From JAGRMG01 sp047975215 (GTDB taxonomy: Bacteria; Pseudomonadota; Alphaproteobacteria; Rhodobacterales; Rhodobacteraceae): a stretch of DNA of 64,000 nt. The translations under genes were made by a program, and so were the position numbers. The notes beneath the pieces are model-generated. The model saw only the letters and a program-made list of their open reading frames with translations, made no database searches and was not told the origin of the DNA. This document shows positions 8,650 to 16,887 of this stretch, piece after piece. Numbering within the stretch: position 1 is the stretch's first letter; each line of letters opens with the position of its first letter. The stretch lies in assembly GCA_047975215.1 (NCBI GenBank), contig JBKEDD010000096.1, positions 1 through 64,000 of the forward strand. Direction: 5' to 3'.

Positions 8650-9921
8650 TCAGATCCCCCGGATCAGCTGATTGACCGCGAACGCGGTATGATAAAAGCC
8701 GGTCATCAATGTCCGTGCCGGAACCGGCGTCAGCGCGCTCGGGGGCATGGGCAGGTCGGCCTCGGACCCGCCCGCGATCAGGCCCGCCAGCGCCCGCCCG
8801 AACACCGTGCCCGGCGCGATGCCGCGCCCGTTGTACCCGATCGCCGAGTATAGCCCCTCGGCCAGCCGGTGAATGCGCGGCAGATGGTCCGGCGTCATGG
8901 CGATCTGGCCGTGCCAGCCGCTTTCGAATTCCACCGGCCCGAGTTCGGGATAAAGCCGGCGCAGCCGCTTTGCGGCCCAGCGGCGCGACAGACCGCCGGT
9001 ACCCCCCAGCAGCGCCCCCATCGAACCGATGATCAGGCGCCCCGCGGCATCGCGGCGCAGGCTGAACATGATCGGCGCGGTATCCCAAAGCCCCTGCCCG
9101 CCCGGCAGGATATGCGCGCCCTCGTCGCCCAGCGGCGGCGTCGCAAGCTGAAAGAAATGGATCATGGTATAGCTGCGCCGCAACCCCGGCCACAGATCGT
9201 CGGAATAGGCGTTGGTGCCCAGCACAACATGGCGTGCGCTCAGCGTGCCCGCAGCGGTGCGCAGCCGCCATTGCCCGCCCTCGCGGTGCAGGCCCGTGAC
9301 CCGCGTTCCCGTGCTGATTTGCGCCCCCGCCGCCCGCGCCGCCCGCGCGAGGCCGCGGGCGTATCCCATCGGGTTGACGGTGCCGGCGCGCCGGTCCTCC
9401 AGCCCGCCGAAGAAGGCGCTTGTTCCGGTCTTGCCGGCCACCGCGGCGCGGTCCAGCAGTTCCACCGGCGCGCCCAGCCGCGCCCATTCGCCGGCGCGGC
9501 GCGCAAGATCGGCCTGGCCGCGCGGCGAATGGGCCGCGTGGATGGTACCGTTGCGCGTGGCCTCGCACTGCATCTGGTGTTTCTCTATCAGGGAATACAC
9601 AACATCGGGTGCTTTCCCCAGCAATTCGATCAGCGCCGCGCCTTGCGCCTCGCCCATGCGCGCACGCACGTCCTGGGGCGGCAGCCAAAGCCCGGCATTG
9701 ACCAGCCCGACATTGCGCCCCGACCCGCCGAACGCGACATTGCGGGCCTCGATCACATGGCAGCCGATCCCGGCCTCGGCCGCGTGCAGGGCGGTCGACA
9801 ATCCGGTGAACCCGGCCCCGATGATGGCCAGATCGGTGCTTTCGTCGCCCGTCATCGGGCTGACGATGTCGGCCTCATCGGCCGATGCGTCCCACAACGA
9901 AACCGGCTCTCGTTGCATCAT
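8650..9921 (-). CDS. FAD-dependent amine/amino-acid oxidoreductase (DAO family)
   Basis: A 423-residue flavoenzyme with the Rossmann FAD motif AIIGAGFTGLSTALHAAEAG (about residues 32-52) and a C-terminal YNGRGIAPGTVFGRALAGLIAG signature of the DadA / gamma-glutamylputrescine oxidase group. It probably oxidises a secondary amine or amino acid, but the substrate is not visible. Start MMQREPVSLW at 9921 is preferred: the frame upstream lacks family similarity and overlaps the rhodanese gene antisense. Its 5' end faces the rhodanese gene across 96 bp. Confidence 0.85.
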   Translation of the reverse strand: MMQREPVSLWDASADEADIVSPMTGDESTDLAIIGAGFTGLSTALHAAEAGIGCHVIEARNVAFGGSGRNVGLVNAGLWLPPQDVRARMGEAQGAALIELLGKAPDVVYSLIEKHQMQCEATRNGTIHAAHSPRGQADLARRAGEWARLGAPVELLDRAAVAGKTGTSAFFGGLEDRRAGTVNPMGYARGLARAARAAGAQISTGTRVTGLHREGGQWRLRTAAGTLSARHVVLGTNAYSDDLWPGLRRSYTMIHFFQLATPPLGDEGAHILPGGQGLWDTAPIMFSLRRDAAGRLIIGSMGALLGGTGGLSRRWAAKRLRRLYPELGPVEFESGWHGQIAMTPDHLPRIHRLAEGLYSAIGYNGRGIAPGTVFGRALAGLIAGGSEADLPMPPSALTPVPARTLMTGFYHTAFAVNQLIRGI

Positions 9922-10017
9922 GTTCCCTATCTCCCCGGTCAGCGCCCGCGCGACCTTGTGCCGCCGCGGTGCAGGCGTCAATATGCCCAAACGACCATTG
10001 CAGCAAGGAACCGGGGA

Positions 10018-10419
10018 ATGGCCACACTCACGACCACGGCGGAACGGATGGTCGCCGATGCGCGCGCACGCATACAAGAGGTCGAAACCGCCGATCTTAT
10101 CGCCATGCTGGACGATCCCGCCCTGCTGACCGTCGATATCCGCGACGTGCGCGAACGCCAGCGTGGCGGCTTCATCCCCGGCAGTTTTCACGCCCCGCGC
10201 GGCATGATCGAATTCTGGGTCGATCCCGACAGCCCCTATTTCAAGGAGGTGTTCGGCCAGAACCGCCGGTTCGTGTTCTACTGCGCCTCGGGCTGGCGGT
10301 CGGCGCTTACGGTGGCGATGCTGAACGACATGGGGTTTCCCGCCGCGCATCTGCGCGAGGGGTTTTCAACCTGGGCCGGGCATGGCGGCCCGGTCGCCTT
10401 TCCCGAATCCCGGCCATAG
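10018..10419 (+). CDS. Single-domain rhodanese-like sulfurtransferase
   Basis: A 133-residue single rhodanese domain. The active-site loop is YCASGWRSALT with the catalytic Cys in CASGWRS; VDIRDVRERQRGGFIPGSFH is the typical substrate-side motif and the end is FSTWAGHGGPV. It would transfer sulfane sulfur to cyanide, thiols or a protein partner. Start ATG at 10018 follows AGCAAGGAACCGGGGA. Divergent from the FAD oxidase and convergent with the replication gene, so there is no operon partner that tells the role. Confidence 0.85.
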   Translation: MATLTTTAERMVADARARIQEVETADLIAMLDDPALLTVDIRDVRERQRGGFIPGSFHAPRGMIEFWVDPDSPYFKEVFGQNRRFVFYCASGWRSALTVAMLNDMGFPAAHLREGFSTWAGHGGPVAFPESRP

Positions 10420-10435
10420 CCGCCCCTTCGCGCCG

Positions 10436-11143
10436 TCAGGCCAGCACGATGAGTTCGCTCACCTCGTCATCCACCGACCGGCACGCATCCAGCAGCCGTG
10501 CCAGCAGATGCGTGTTGACATAGGCGGCATGGAACCGGCTGGGCGCGGCCAGCGTCAGCCGCCCCCCTGCCCTGTCGCGGCGGCGCAGCGTCCGCACCCA
10601 CGAACCGTAGACCGCCGGATCCTCGGCATGGATCAGTGCCTGCGCAAGCGACCACTCGTGCCCGTCGCCCGGGTCGGGGGCCGGGACGTGCCCCTTGACG
10701 GGCAGAGGCACCACCTCGGCGCCGCCGGGGGCGCCCTCAAGCCGTTGTCGGAAATCCGGACCGACCGCACCCCATTGCCCCCGCGTGTCGTCAAGTATGC
10801 GCTCGATATCGAGGCGGTATTCGCTGACCCGCCCGCGTGCGCCCTGGCGGCGGATCACCAGCCAGCCCATTGCGCGCAACCGCGCCATCTCGCGCTTGAC
10901 GGTACGTTCGTCGACCGACCACAGCCGCGCGATCTCGCGCTGACCGACCGCCAGTTCGTCGCGGCCCCAGTTGTAGCGTGCGGTTATCAGCGTCATCAGC
11001 CGCAGGGCCAGTTTCTGCACCGCCTTGGGCTGAGAAAGCGCAAATGCCCCCATGGCGGTCAGCAGATCGTACTTGCGCGCCGCGGCGCCGGGGCCGGTCG
11101 GCCTTCGCCCGGCGGCGGCGGCGGAATTCACGTCTGGGTACAT
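10436..11143 (-). CDS. DnaA-like plasmid replication initiator
   Basis: A 235-residue protein with two parts. Residues about 40-115 form a winged-helix region (QREIARLWSVDERTVKREMA). Residues about 160-235 resemble domain I of DnaA (WSLAQALIHAEDPAVYGSWV, then GGRLTLAAPSRFHAAYV). No AAA+ ATPase is present. This combination, divergent from parAB, fits the DnaA-like replicon type known from Rhodobacterales plasmids. Start ATG 11143 is chosen for the upstream GAGGGG; a GTG at 11167 is in frame. The product probably binds the repeats in 11241-11460. Initiator function is inferred from architecture and context. Confidence 0.72.
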   Translation of the reverse strand: MYPDVNSAAAAGRRPTGPGAAARKYDLLTAMGAFALSQPKAVQKLALRLMTLITARYNWGRDELAVGQREIARLWSVDERTVKREMARLRAMGWLVIRRQGARGRVSEYRLDIERILDDTRGQWGAVGPDFRQRLEGAPGGAEVVPLPVKGHVPAPDPGDGHEWSLAQALIHAEDPAVYGSWVRTLRRRDRAGGRLTLAAPSRFHAAYVNTHLLARLLDACRSVDDEVSELIVLA

Positions 11144-11240
11144 GCTGCCCCTCGTTTCACCTGACACGGATACGGTGATCCGCTATGCCTCGACTGGTCC
11201 GGGTCTGTTGCCCGCGATTTATCGGATCGCCATGGTTTCC

Positions 11241-11260
11241 GTTCGGTTAATGCACCGAAC
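11241..11260. repeat. Inverted repeat in the origin candidate
   Basis: GTTCGGT-taatgc-ACCGAAC, 7-bp perfect arms, 98 bp upstream of the initiator start. It may be the initiator's own operator or part of the origin. Confidence 0.45.
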
Positions 11261-11346
11261 TCCGCGTTAATCCGATCTTGGGAACGATTAGCGTCCGGGC
11301 GGCCGATTCTGTCAAGGGCTGGCATTGGCGATCCGGCGCCAGAACC

Positions 11347-11365
11347 GTTCATTTATCAAATGAAC
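11347..11365. repeat. AT-rich inverted repeat in the origin candidate
   Basis: GTTCATTT-atc-AAATGAAC, 8-bp perfect arms, followed by the AT-rich run ggtataataggtatag. This is the most AT-rich stretch between rep and parA and so a natural candidate for the unwinding element. Confidence 0.5.
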
Positions 11366-11380
11366 CGGTATAATAGGTAT

Positions 11381-11460
11381 AGGGGGACAACCAGTATGTC
11401 CCCCATTCGTGCAAAAATGTCCCCCATTGCCGGGCCGAGGGGCAAAACCTGTCCCCCTGT
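11381..11460. other. Iteron cluster, candidate oriV
   Basis: Four copies of a TGTCCCCC(A/T)-type motif: one inverted (AGGGGGACA, 11381-11389) and three direct (TGTCCCCCATT at 11397-11407 and 11418-11428; TGTCCCCCTGT at 11450-11460). The first two direct copies are 21 bp apart and the third 32 bp further, close to two and three helical turns, as expected for iterons bound on one face. The core TGTCCCC is shared with the parS-like palindromes. The whole 11144-11667 gap has no convincing gene and is best read as origin plus rep/par promoters. Confidence 0.6.
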
Positions 11461-11518
11461 CGGGGTTTAGTGGCCAGATCGGGGGTTTTCACCCCCGGCG
11501 CCGGCCTGGCAGGCAAAA

Positions 11519-11565
11519 CGAAAAGCGATTGTTCAATGAAATCAACGCTGTCCCCGCGGGGACAG
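11519..11565. repeat. parS-like palindrome, copy 1 (upstream of parA)
   Basis: Perfect 16-bp palindrome TGTCCCCGCGGGGACA at 11549-11564 inside a 47-bp block. The block recurs downstream of parB (14066-14112), with identical ends CGAAAAG and a 29-bp identical tail. A centromere-like site bound by the adjacent ParB is the simplest explanation. Confidence 0.65.
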
Positions 11566-11667
11566 CCGCGCTGCACCTGGGCCAGTTTTCGCTTTGCGAT
11601 TCCGGCAAATCGGCGTAAATCGGATATGAGCAGAAATCAACGTCCGCGAAACGGGCAAGGAGGCAGG

Positions 11668-12972
11668 ATGTTCACCCATCAGGATCTGGCGCGGCTTCAG
11701 GCGCAGTCGCTGAAAATGCAGGGCTGGATTCGCCAGCAGACCTATTCGCCCGAGATGGAAAAGACCTTGCGCCGGTTCTCCAGCTGGGAGGTCGCCGAAC
11801 TTATCTTTCGCGTCAACCAGTCCACCCTGCGCGGCCGTCTGGCCGCCGACCCGTCCCTGCCCCAGGGCCAGGTCGAGGAGGACGGCCGCCAGCGGTGGTA
11901 CAGCCTGGACGAGATAAACGAACTGCGCCGCCGCCTGCGCGTCAACCGCCGTTCGCTGATGCCGGCGCGCCCGCGTGGCAAGCGTGCCATCCGCGCCGCG
12001 ATTGCCAATTTCAAGGGCGGCGCCGGCAAGTCCACGGTGGCGCTGCATTTCGCCCATGCCGCCGCGCTCGACGGCTATCGCGTGCTGTGCATCGACTTCG
12101 ATCCGCAGGCGACGCTCTCGCATTCCATGGGGCTTTCGGACGTGGCCGAGGAATTCACCGTCTGGGGCATCATGGCGCGCGACCTGATCGCCGAGACCAC
12201 GCGCATGAACGCGGCCGCCAGCGGCGCCGAAAGCGGCACCGCCCTGCCCCGCCGCCGCCTGCCCGAGGCGATCACCGGCATGGGCCTTGGCGATCTGCGC
12301 AACGCCGACTTCGTCAAGGCAACCTGCTGGCCCACGATCGACCTGATCCCGTCCTGCGCCAACGCCGCCTTCGTCGAGTTCGCCAGCGCGCAGTACCGGC
12401 ACCTGAACCCGGAATGGTCGTTCTTCGCCGCCGTATCGCGGTTTCTCGACGGCCTGGCGGACGACGCCTACGACCTGATCGTGTTCGACTGCCCGCCCGC
12501 CATCGGCTATCAGTCGATGAATGCGGTGTTCGCTGCCGACGTGCTTTATATCCCGTCCGGGCCGGGATACTGGGAATACGATTCCACCACCTCCTTCATC
12601 GGTCAGCTTTCCGAGGCGCTGGAGGATCTGTCGCGCTTTTCCGGCACTGTCCCCGCGGGGACGATGACCTTGCCCAAGGCGTTCTGCGACATCCGCTTTC
12701 TGCTGACGCGGTTCGAACCCGCCAACGAACTGCACCGCGCGATGCAGCAGGCATTCGGCAAGGTTTTCGGCGACAGGATGACAACCCACCCGATCGAGAT
12801 GACCCGCGCCGTCGAACAGTCCGGGCGGTTCCTGTCCTCGATCTATGAAATCGACTACCGCGACATGACGCGGGAAACCTGGCGGCGGGCGCGGGCGTCC
12901 TTTGACGGCGCCTATGGCGAGTTTCGCGACAACCTCGTCGCCGCCTGGGATCAACTGGAGGCCAGAGCATGA
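11668..12972 (+). CDS. parA: ParA-type partition ATPase
   Basis: A 434-residue plasmid-type ParA that would move replicon copies along the nucleoid. The N-terminal ~110 residues carry a MerR-like DNA-binding region (SSWEVAELIFRVNQSTLRGR, RWYSLDEINELRRRL), as in autoregulating ParA/RepA proteins. The deviant Walker A is NFKGGAGKSTVALHFAHAAA, with Walker A' CIDFDPQATLS and Walker B DLIVFDCPPAIG. Start ATG 11668 is set by AAGGAGGCAGG; an in-frame ATG at 11626 has no ribosome site. ATGA overlap couples it to parB. A third copy of the palindrome lies inside this gene (12648-12662). Confidence 0.92.
   Translation: MFTHQDLARLQAQSLKMQGWIRQQTYSPEMEKTLRRFSSWEVAELIFRVNQSTLRGRLAADPSLPQGQVEEDGRQRWYSLDEINELRRRLRVNRRSLMPARPRGKRAIRAAIANFKGGAGKSTVALHFAHAAALDGYRVLCIDFDPQATLSHSMGLSDVAEEFTVWGIMARDLIAETTRMNAAASGAESGTALPRRRLPEAITGMGLGDLRNADFVKATCWPTIDLIPSCANAAFVEFASAQYRHLNPEWSFFAAVSRFLDGLADDAYDLIVFDCPPAIGYQSMNAVFAADVLYIPSGPGYWEYDSTTSFIGQLSEALEDLSRFSGTVPAGTMTLPKAFCDIRFLLTRFEPANELHRAMQQAFGKVFGDRMTTHPIEMTRAVEQSGRFLSSIYEIDYRDMTRETWRRARASFDGAYGEFRDNLVAAWDQLEARA
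12648..12662. repeat. parS-like palindrome, copy inside parA
   Basis: TGTCCCCGCGGGGAC, containing a 14-bp perfect palindrome, at codons for VPAG within parA. Coding sequence rarely preserves such a site by chance, so it may be functional. Confidence 0.5.
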
Positions 12973-14045
12973 GCAAGCGACGCATCTTCGACATCGACTT
13001 TCCCGAGGGCGCCGACCCGGCGCCCGAACCGGCAGCGCATCCGGCGCGCGAGGCGCGGCGCGGCCCGATGGCGGCGGCAATCGGCGAAAACGCCGAGGCA
13101 CTGCGCGCCCGGCACGAGGCCGAGGCCGCGATCCGCGAGGAAAACGACCGCCTGGCGCACGAACATGTGCGTCTGAAGAAGGCCGGGCTGATCACCGATC
13201 TGGTGCCTCTCGATTCGATTGCCTGCACCAAGCTGACCCGCGACCGCAAGCCGGGGCGCGATGCCGATCTGGACGAACTCAAGGCGTCGATCCGCGAGGT
13301 CGGGCTGTCCAACCCGATCATGGTCGAGGCGGTGGGCGAGGGCGCCTACGAACTGATCCAGGGCTATCGCCGGCTGGCGGCCTTTCGCGAACTCCACGCC
13401 GAAACCGGCGAGGACCGCTTTGCCGCCATTCCCGCCGGGCTGATCGCGCATGGCGAGCAACTGGAACTGCTGTACCGCCGCATGGTCGATGAAAACCTTG
13501 TGCGGCGCGACATCTCGTTCGGCGAGATGGCAGAGCTCGTGCGGGCCTATGCGCGCGATCCCGAAACCGCCGCCGACACGGTTGATGAGGCTCTGACCGC
13601 GCTGTTCGGGTCTGCATCGCGGCAAAAACGCAGCTATGTGCGCCATTTCGTGACGGTGATCGAGGCGCTGGGGTCGCGGCTGAAATTCCCCGAGGCGATT
13701 CCCCGCGCGCTGGGTCTGCAACTGGAAAAGCGCATCAGCAACGAACCCGGCGCCGCGGGCCGCATCCGCGCGGCGCTGACCGCGTCGATGGCGACCACGC
13801 CCGAGGCCGAGCTAGAGGTGCTCAAGTCACAGGCGGTGGCGCCCCGCCAGACCGGCGCGCCGCGCCCGCGGGCCAGTGCGGCCAAGACCACGTTCCGCCA
13901 GGAGGTGAAGGCCGGAAACGTGCGCTGCGCGGCGGCGCAAGGCCGGGTCGAGATGCGCATGGACCGCGACTTTTCCAACCTCAGCCGCCGTCGCCTGGAG
14001 GCGGCGGTTGCCGCGTTCTTCGACGTGCTGGACGCGGACGGGTAG
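12969..14045 (+). CDS. parB: ParB-type partition protein
   Basis: A 358-residue ParB/RepB-like DNA-binding protein. The ParB nuclease-fold core includes LDELKASIREVGLSNPIMVE and the GYRRLAAFREL motif (around residues 130-145), followed by the HTH region (MVDENLVRRDISFGEMAELV) and a basic C-terminus. Residues 1-70 are charged and rich in Glu/Arg, probably the ParA-contacting arm. Start overlaps the parA stop as ATGA. It should bind the palindromes at 11549, 12648 and 14096. Confidence 0.9.
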   Translation: MSKRRIFDIDFPEGADPAPEPAAHPAREARRGPMAAAIGENAEALRARHEAEAAIREENDRLAHEHVRLKKAGLITDLVPLDSIACTKLTRDRKPGRDADLDELKASIREVGLSNPIMVEAVGEGAYELIQGYRRLAAFRELHAETGEDRFAAIPAGLIAHGEQLELLYRRMVDENLVRRDISFGEMAELVRAYARDPETAADTVDEALTALFGSASRQKRSYVRHFVTVIEALGSRLKFPEAIPRALGLQLEKRISNEPGAAGRIRAALTASMATTPEAELEVLKSQAVAPRQTGAPRPRASAAKTTFRQEVKAGNVRCAAAQGRVEMRMDRDFSNLSRRRLEAAVAAFFDVLDADG

Positions 14046-14065
14046 GGGGCGTTCGCGCTGCGGAA

Positions 14066-14112
14066 CGAAAAGTGAATTTCCTTTGAAATCAACGCTGTCC
14101 CCGCGGGGACAG
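14066..14112. repeat. parS-like palindrome, copy 3 (downstream of parB)
   Basis: Second full copy of the 47-bp block with TGTCCCCGCGGGGACA at 14096-14111. It sits between the parB stop and the recombinase stop and is the right-hand bookend of the partition operon. Confidence 0.62.
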
Positions 14113-15168
14113 TCAGCCGAGCAGGTCTGTCGCGGGGTTTTCGGACAGATCCACATCGTCGTAGTAGCGCAGCGCCTGCGCCATGGAGCGGTGCAGGCTG
14201 AGGCGCATGGCGGCCTGAATCGGCGCGCCGTCAAGCGCTGCCTGGGTCAGAAAGCCCGAGCGCAGCCCGTGCGGCGTGGCGAAACCGGGCGGAAACCCCG
14301 CCAGCGCAAGCCGGTGGGTCACGATCTGGCGGATGGCTTCGGGCGAGAGCCGCCGTTTCAGCACCCTGTCGGCTTTCGATACGGGCCGGAACAGCGGGCC
14401 GTCGTCGATGCCGGCGACCTCGATCCAGTGCGCCAGCGCCTGTGCCGCCCGCCCCTTGAGCAGCAGCCGGGGGGTTTCGCCGCGCGCCGTGGTCTTGGTT
14501 TCCAGCAGCGATATCCAGATCCGGCCCCGGGCGTCGAATTCCTTCAGGTCGACATCCTCGCGCATAAGTCCCGCGATCTCCGAACGCCGCCGCCCGCCCG
14601 AGGCCCAGCCCAGCATCAGCATGGCACGGTCGCGGCAGTCGCGCAGCGAACCGCGGCAGGTGCCAAGCATCGCCGTCAGCACCTCGCGGGTGATCGGGTG
14701 TTTCGATTTCGGCGAAGGCACGCGTGCGGCGGCGCGGCGCGCCTTGGTGCGGGCCTGGCGCAGCAGCGGCGCCTCGAAGGGGCTGGGCAGGTTGCGCATC
14801 CGGTGAAAGGCGCGCCACGAGGCGATGCGCCGGTCGAGCGTCGAGGGCGCGGGGCAGGCGAGGCTGCGGCGCAGGCCCTGCGCGATCAGGGTCATGGCGG
14901 CCTGGCGCGCGGCGTCGGTTTCGCCGGCGCCGCTCAGGTCGCGGGCATGATCGAGGATAAAGCGCAGCGCCACGTCCTCGGCCTCGGGCCAGGCCGGGGC
15001 GGCGCCCATGCGCGCCCGTTTCCATGCGGTGATATAGATCAGGTCGCGTTCATAGGCGCGCAGCGTGTTTTCCGGTGTGCCGCGCACATAAAGATCGCTC
15101 AGCGCGGCGCGGTCGGCCTCGGGCTGGGCGGGCGGGGCGGCGGGAAAGGGGCGCGTCGGGGTCGTCAT
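14113..15168 (-). CDS. Tyrosine site-specific recombinase
   Basis: A roughly 351-residue lambda-integrase/Xer-type recombinase. The N-terminal SAM-like region is LRAYERDLIYITAWKRARMG. The catalytic domain shows Arg in ASGGRRRSEIAGLMREDVDL, then HGLRSGFLTQAA, then LHRSMAQALRYYD with the likely nucleophile among the last tyrosines. Beside a partition operon it most likely resolves replicon multimers; integrase of an element is the alternative. Start uncertain: ATG 15168 or ATG 15222, neither with a clear ribosome site, and the latter inside the dyad at 15212-15228. Confidence 0.85.
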   Translation of the reverse strand: MTTPTRPFPAAPPAQPEADRAALSDLYVRGTPENTLRAYERDLIYITAWKRARMGAAPAWPEAEDVALRFILDHARDLSGAGETDAARQAAMTLIAQGLRRSLACPAPSTLDRRIASWRAFHRMRNLPSPFEAPLLRQARTKARRAAARVPSPKSKHPITREVLTAMLGTCRGSLRDCRDRAMLMLGWASGGRRRSEIAGLMREDVDLKEFDARGRIWISLLETKTTARGETPRLLLKGRAAQALAHWIEVAGIDDGPLFRPVSKADRVLKRRLSPEAIRQIVTHRLALAGFPPGFATPHGLRSGFLTQAALDGAPIQAAMRLSLHRSMAQALRYYDDVDLSENPATDLLG

Positions 15169-15211
15169 GGCCGGCAGATTCGCCGATTTGGCGGGCCAGC
15201 GCAAGAGTTTT

Positions 15212-15228
15212 GATAAGCGCATCTTATC
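15212..15228. promoter_or_regulatory. Dyad upstream of recombinase, candidate res/dif-like site
   Basis: GATAAG-cgcat-CTTATC: 6-bp perfect arms around a 5-bp centre, immediately 5' of the recombinase. The spacing resembles the short central region of tyrosine-recombinase core sites, but it could equally be an operator. Confidence 0.4.
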
Positions 15229-15298
15229 GGGTGCGACGGGGCGGCGGGCAGGGCGCCAGGGTGGCGAACGGAATCGGGAAATTATGCGCGCAAGCGGT

Positions 15299-15327
15299 GT
15301 TCACGCCCTTCGTTCGCGGGCGTGAAC
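15299..15327. terminator. Inverted repeat downstream of ask
   Basis: GTTCACGCCC and GGGCGTGAAC (10-bp perfect arms) around a 9-nt loop, 61 bp beyond the stop of the ectoine operon. Probably its terminator, though there is no T tract on that strand; an operator is possible. Otherwise 15240-15387 shows nothing recognisable. Confidence 0.4.
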
Positions 15328-15387
15328 CGCTGTAGTCCCGGTTTGTGATGTTCCGTATTCAGAACCCACGCCACGAGGGCAGGGGGG

Positions 15388-16842
15388 TCAGGCCGCCTTG
15401 AGCGCCTTGGCGCGTGCGGCGTCCGAATCCGCATCGGCGCCCGCGATAAGGGCGGCGTGCAGTGCGGCGGTGGCGTCGTTCATCGATTCGGCGTCCAGCA
15501 CGAACTGCACGTCCACGTTGCGCGGCGTCTGGTGCGCTGCGATCACGGCCAACCCGGCGCGTTCCACCGCCTGAAGGCCGCGGGTCAGCGCGCGGGTGCC
15601 GGTCAGGTCGCGCCCGATGGCCGAGACGATGCACAGCGTCCGTGTGCCGATATCGGCCGTCGGGTAGGTCCGTTCCAGATCGCACACCACGCGCCGCACG
15701 GTCTTGAGCGAGGCCTCGAGGTAGTGCGTGATCGTGTTGGCGTTGGAGGTCTTGGAGACGATGCGCACCTTGTGCCGGGTGAGCGCGTCGAGAATCGCCG
15801 CGTCATAGCCCTTGACGCCGACCATGTCCTGTTCGAACACCTCGAGCGCGACGACCTTCAGCCCGGTCACGATTTCGACTCCGGGCGCCTGCGCCGGCTG
15901 ATCGTCGATCAGCGTGCCGGGGTCGTCGGGTTCGAAGGCGTTGGTGACGCGCAGCGCCACATCGGCCTGGCGCAGGGTCTTGGCGGCCTTGGGGTGGATC
16001 GCCTCCATCCCCATGTTCGAAAGCTGGTCTGCCACGTCGTAATTGGTGTGGCCGAGCTTGCGCACCTCGCCCTGCCCGACCAGCCTGGGGTCGGCCGAGG
16101 AGAGATGGAATTCCTTGTGGATGATTGCCTCGGCGGCGCCGGTATGGGCGGCGATATTGGCGAATGTTACCTCGGAATAGCCACGGTCGAATTCGCGCAT
16201 CAGGCCCTCGCTGCATTGCGCATAGCCGGTGACGATGGGCAGTTCGCCCGTCAGGTCCACCCGGTCGAGACCGGCGGCGATACGTTCGGACAGCGTTACT
16301 TCTTTCTCGTCGCGCCAGCCGCTGAGATCGACGAAGCGCGCGGCGATGCCGGCGCGCTGCAACATCAGCGTGGTGACGAAGGCCGAGTGCGCCTCGCCGA
16401 GGCCCGAAAGCAGTTCGCGGATCACCGCCATGTGGCTGGACAGGCGGAAATGGCCGTAAGAACACAGCCGTTGCAGATCGAACAGGCACGAACGCGCGCC
16501 CTCGATGCGTTCGCGCACGAATTCGTCGGCTGCCGTCAGGTCGGCGGGGTGGTCCAGGACCGCGGCGTGCGCCTTGCCCATGGCCGCGCCGACCCCGCTC
16601 AGCGCATCGAGCCAGCCGTGGTTGTTATCGTCGTTGGCAAACAGCGCATAGACCCCCGGCGCGCCGGATTTCTTGTGTTCGAGAAGCAGGTCGGTAATGC
16701 CGCCAAAGGCCGACACAACGAAGATGCGGCGATAGGGATCGCCACCATTGCGGCTGCCGGCGAACAGCGTGTCGCGCAACTCGCGCAGGCGGCTCATCGA
16801 GGTGCCGCCGATCTTTTCGACGGAATGTTCGGGAAATGTCAC
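15388..16842 (-). CDS. ask: Aspartate kinase, ectoine-type
   Basis: Phosphorylates aspartate to feed the aspartate-semialdehyde precursor of ectoine. The 484-residue sequence starts with the kinase motif VEKIGGTSMSRLRELRDTL and has IFVVSAFGGITDLLL and a C-terminal ACT pair (VRIVSKTSNANTITHYLEAS). This is the Ask_Ect subfamily, which is known to be encoded with ectABC and to be less feedback-inhibited than biosynthetic aspartokinases. Fourth gene of the operon, 45 bp after ectC. Confidence 0.95.
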   Translation of the reverse strand: MTFPEHSVEKIGGTSMSRLRELRDTLFAGSRNGGDPYRRIFVVSAFGGITDLLLEHKKSGAPGVYALFANDDNNHGWLDALSGVGAAMGKAHAAVLDHPADLTAADEFVRERIEGARSCLFDLQRLCSYGHFRLSSHMAVIRELLSGLGEAHSAFVTTLMLQRAGIAARFVDLSGWRDEKEVTLSERIAAGLDRVDLTGELPIVTGYAQCSEGLMREFDRGYSEVTFANIAAHTGAAEAIIHKEFHLSSADPRLVGQGEVRKLGHTNYDVADQLSNMGMEAIHPKAAKTLRQADVALRVTNAFEPDDPGTLIDDQPAQAPGVEIVTGLKVVALEVFEQDMVGVKGYDAAILDALTRHKVRIVSKTSNANTITHYLEASLKTVRRVVCDLERTYPTADIGTRTLCIVSAIGRDLTGTRALTRGLQAVERAGLAVIAAHQTPRNVDVQFVLDAESMNDATAALHAALIAGADADSDAARAKALKAA

Positions 16843-16887
16843 GTTGGCTTGCCCCGGCGGGCCGCCGGGCCTTTCTATCTTGGTGTG

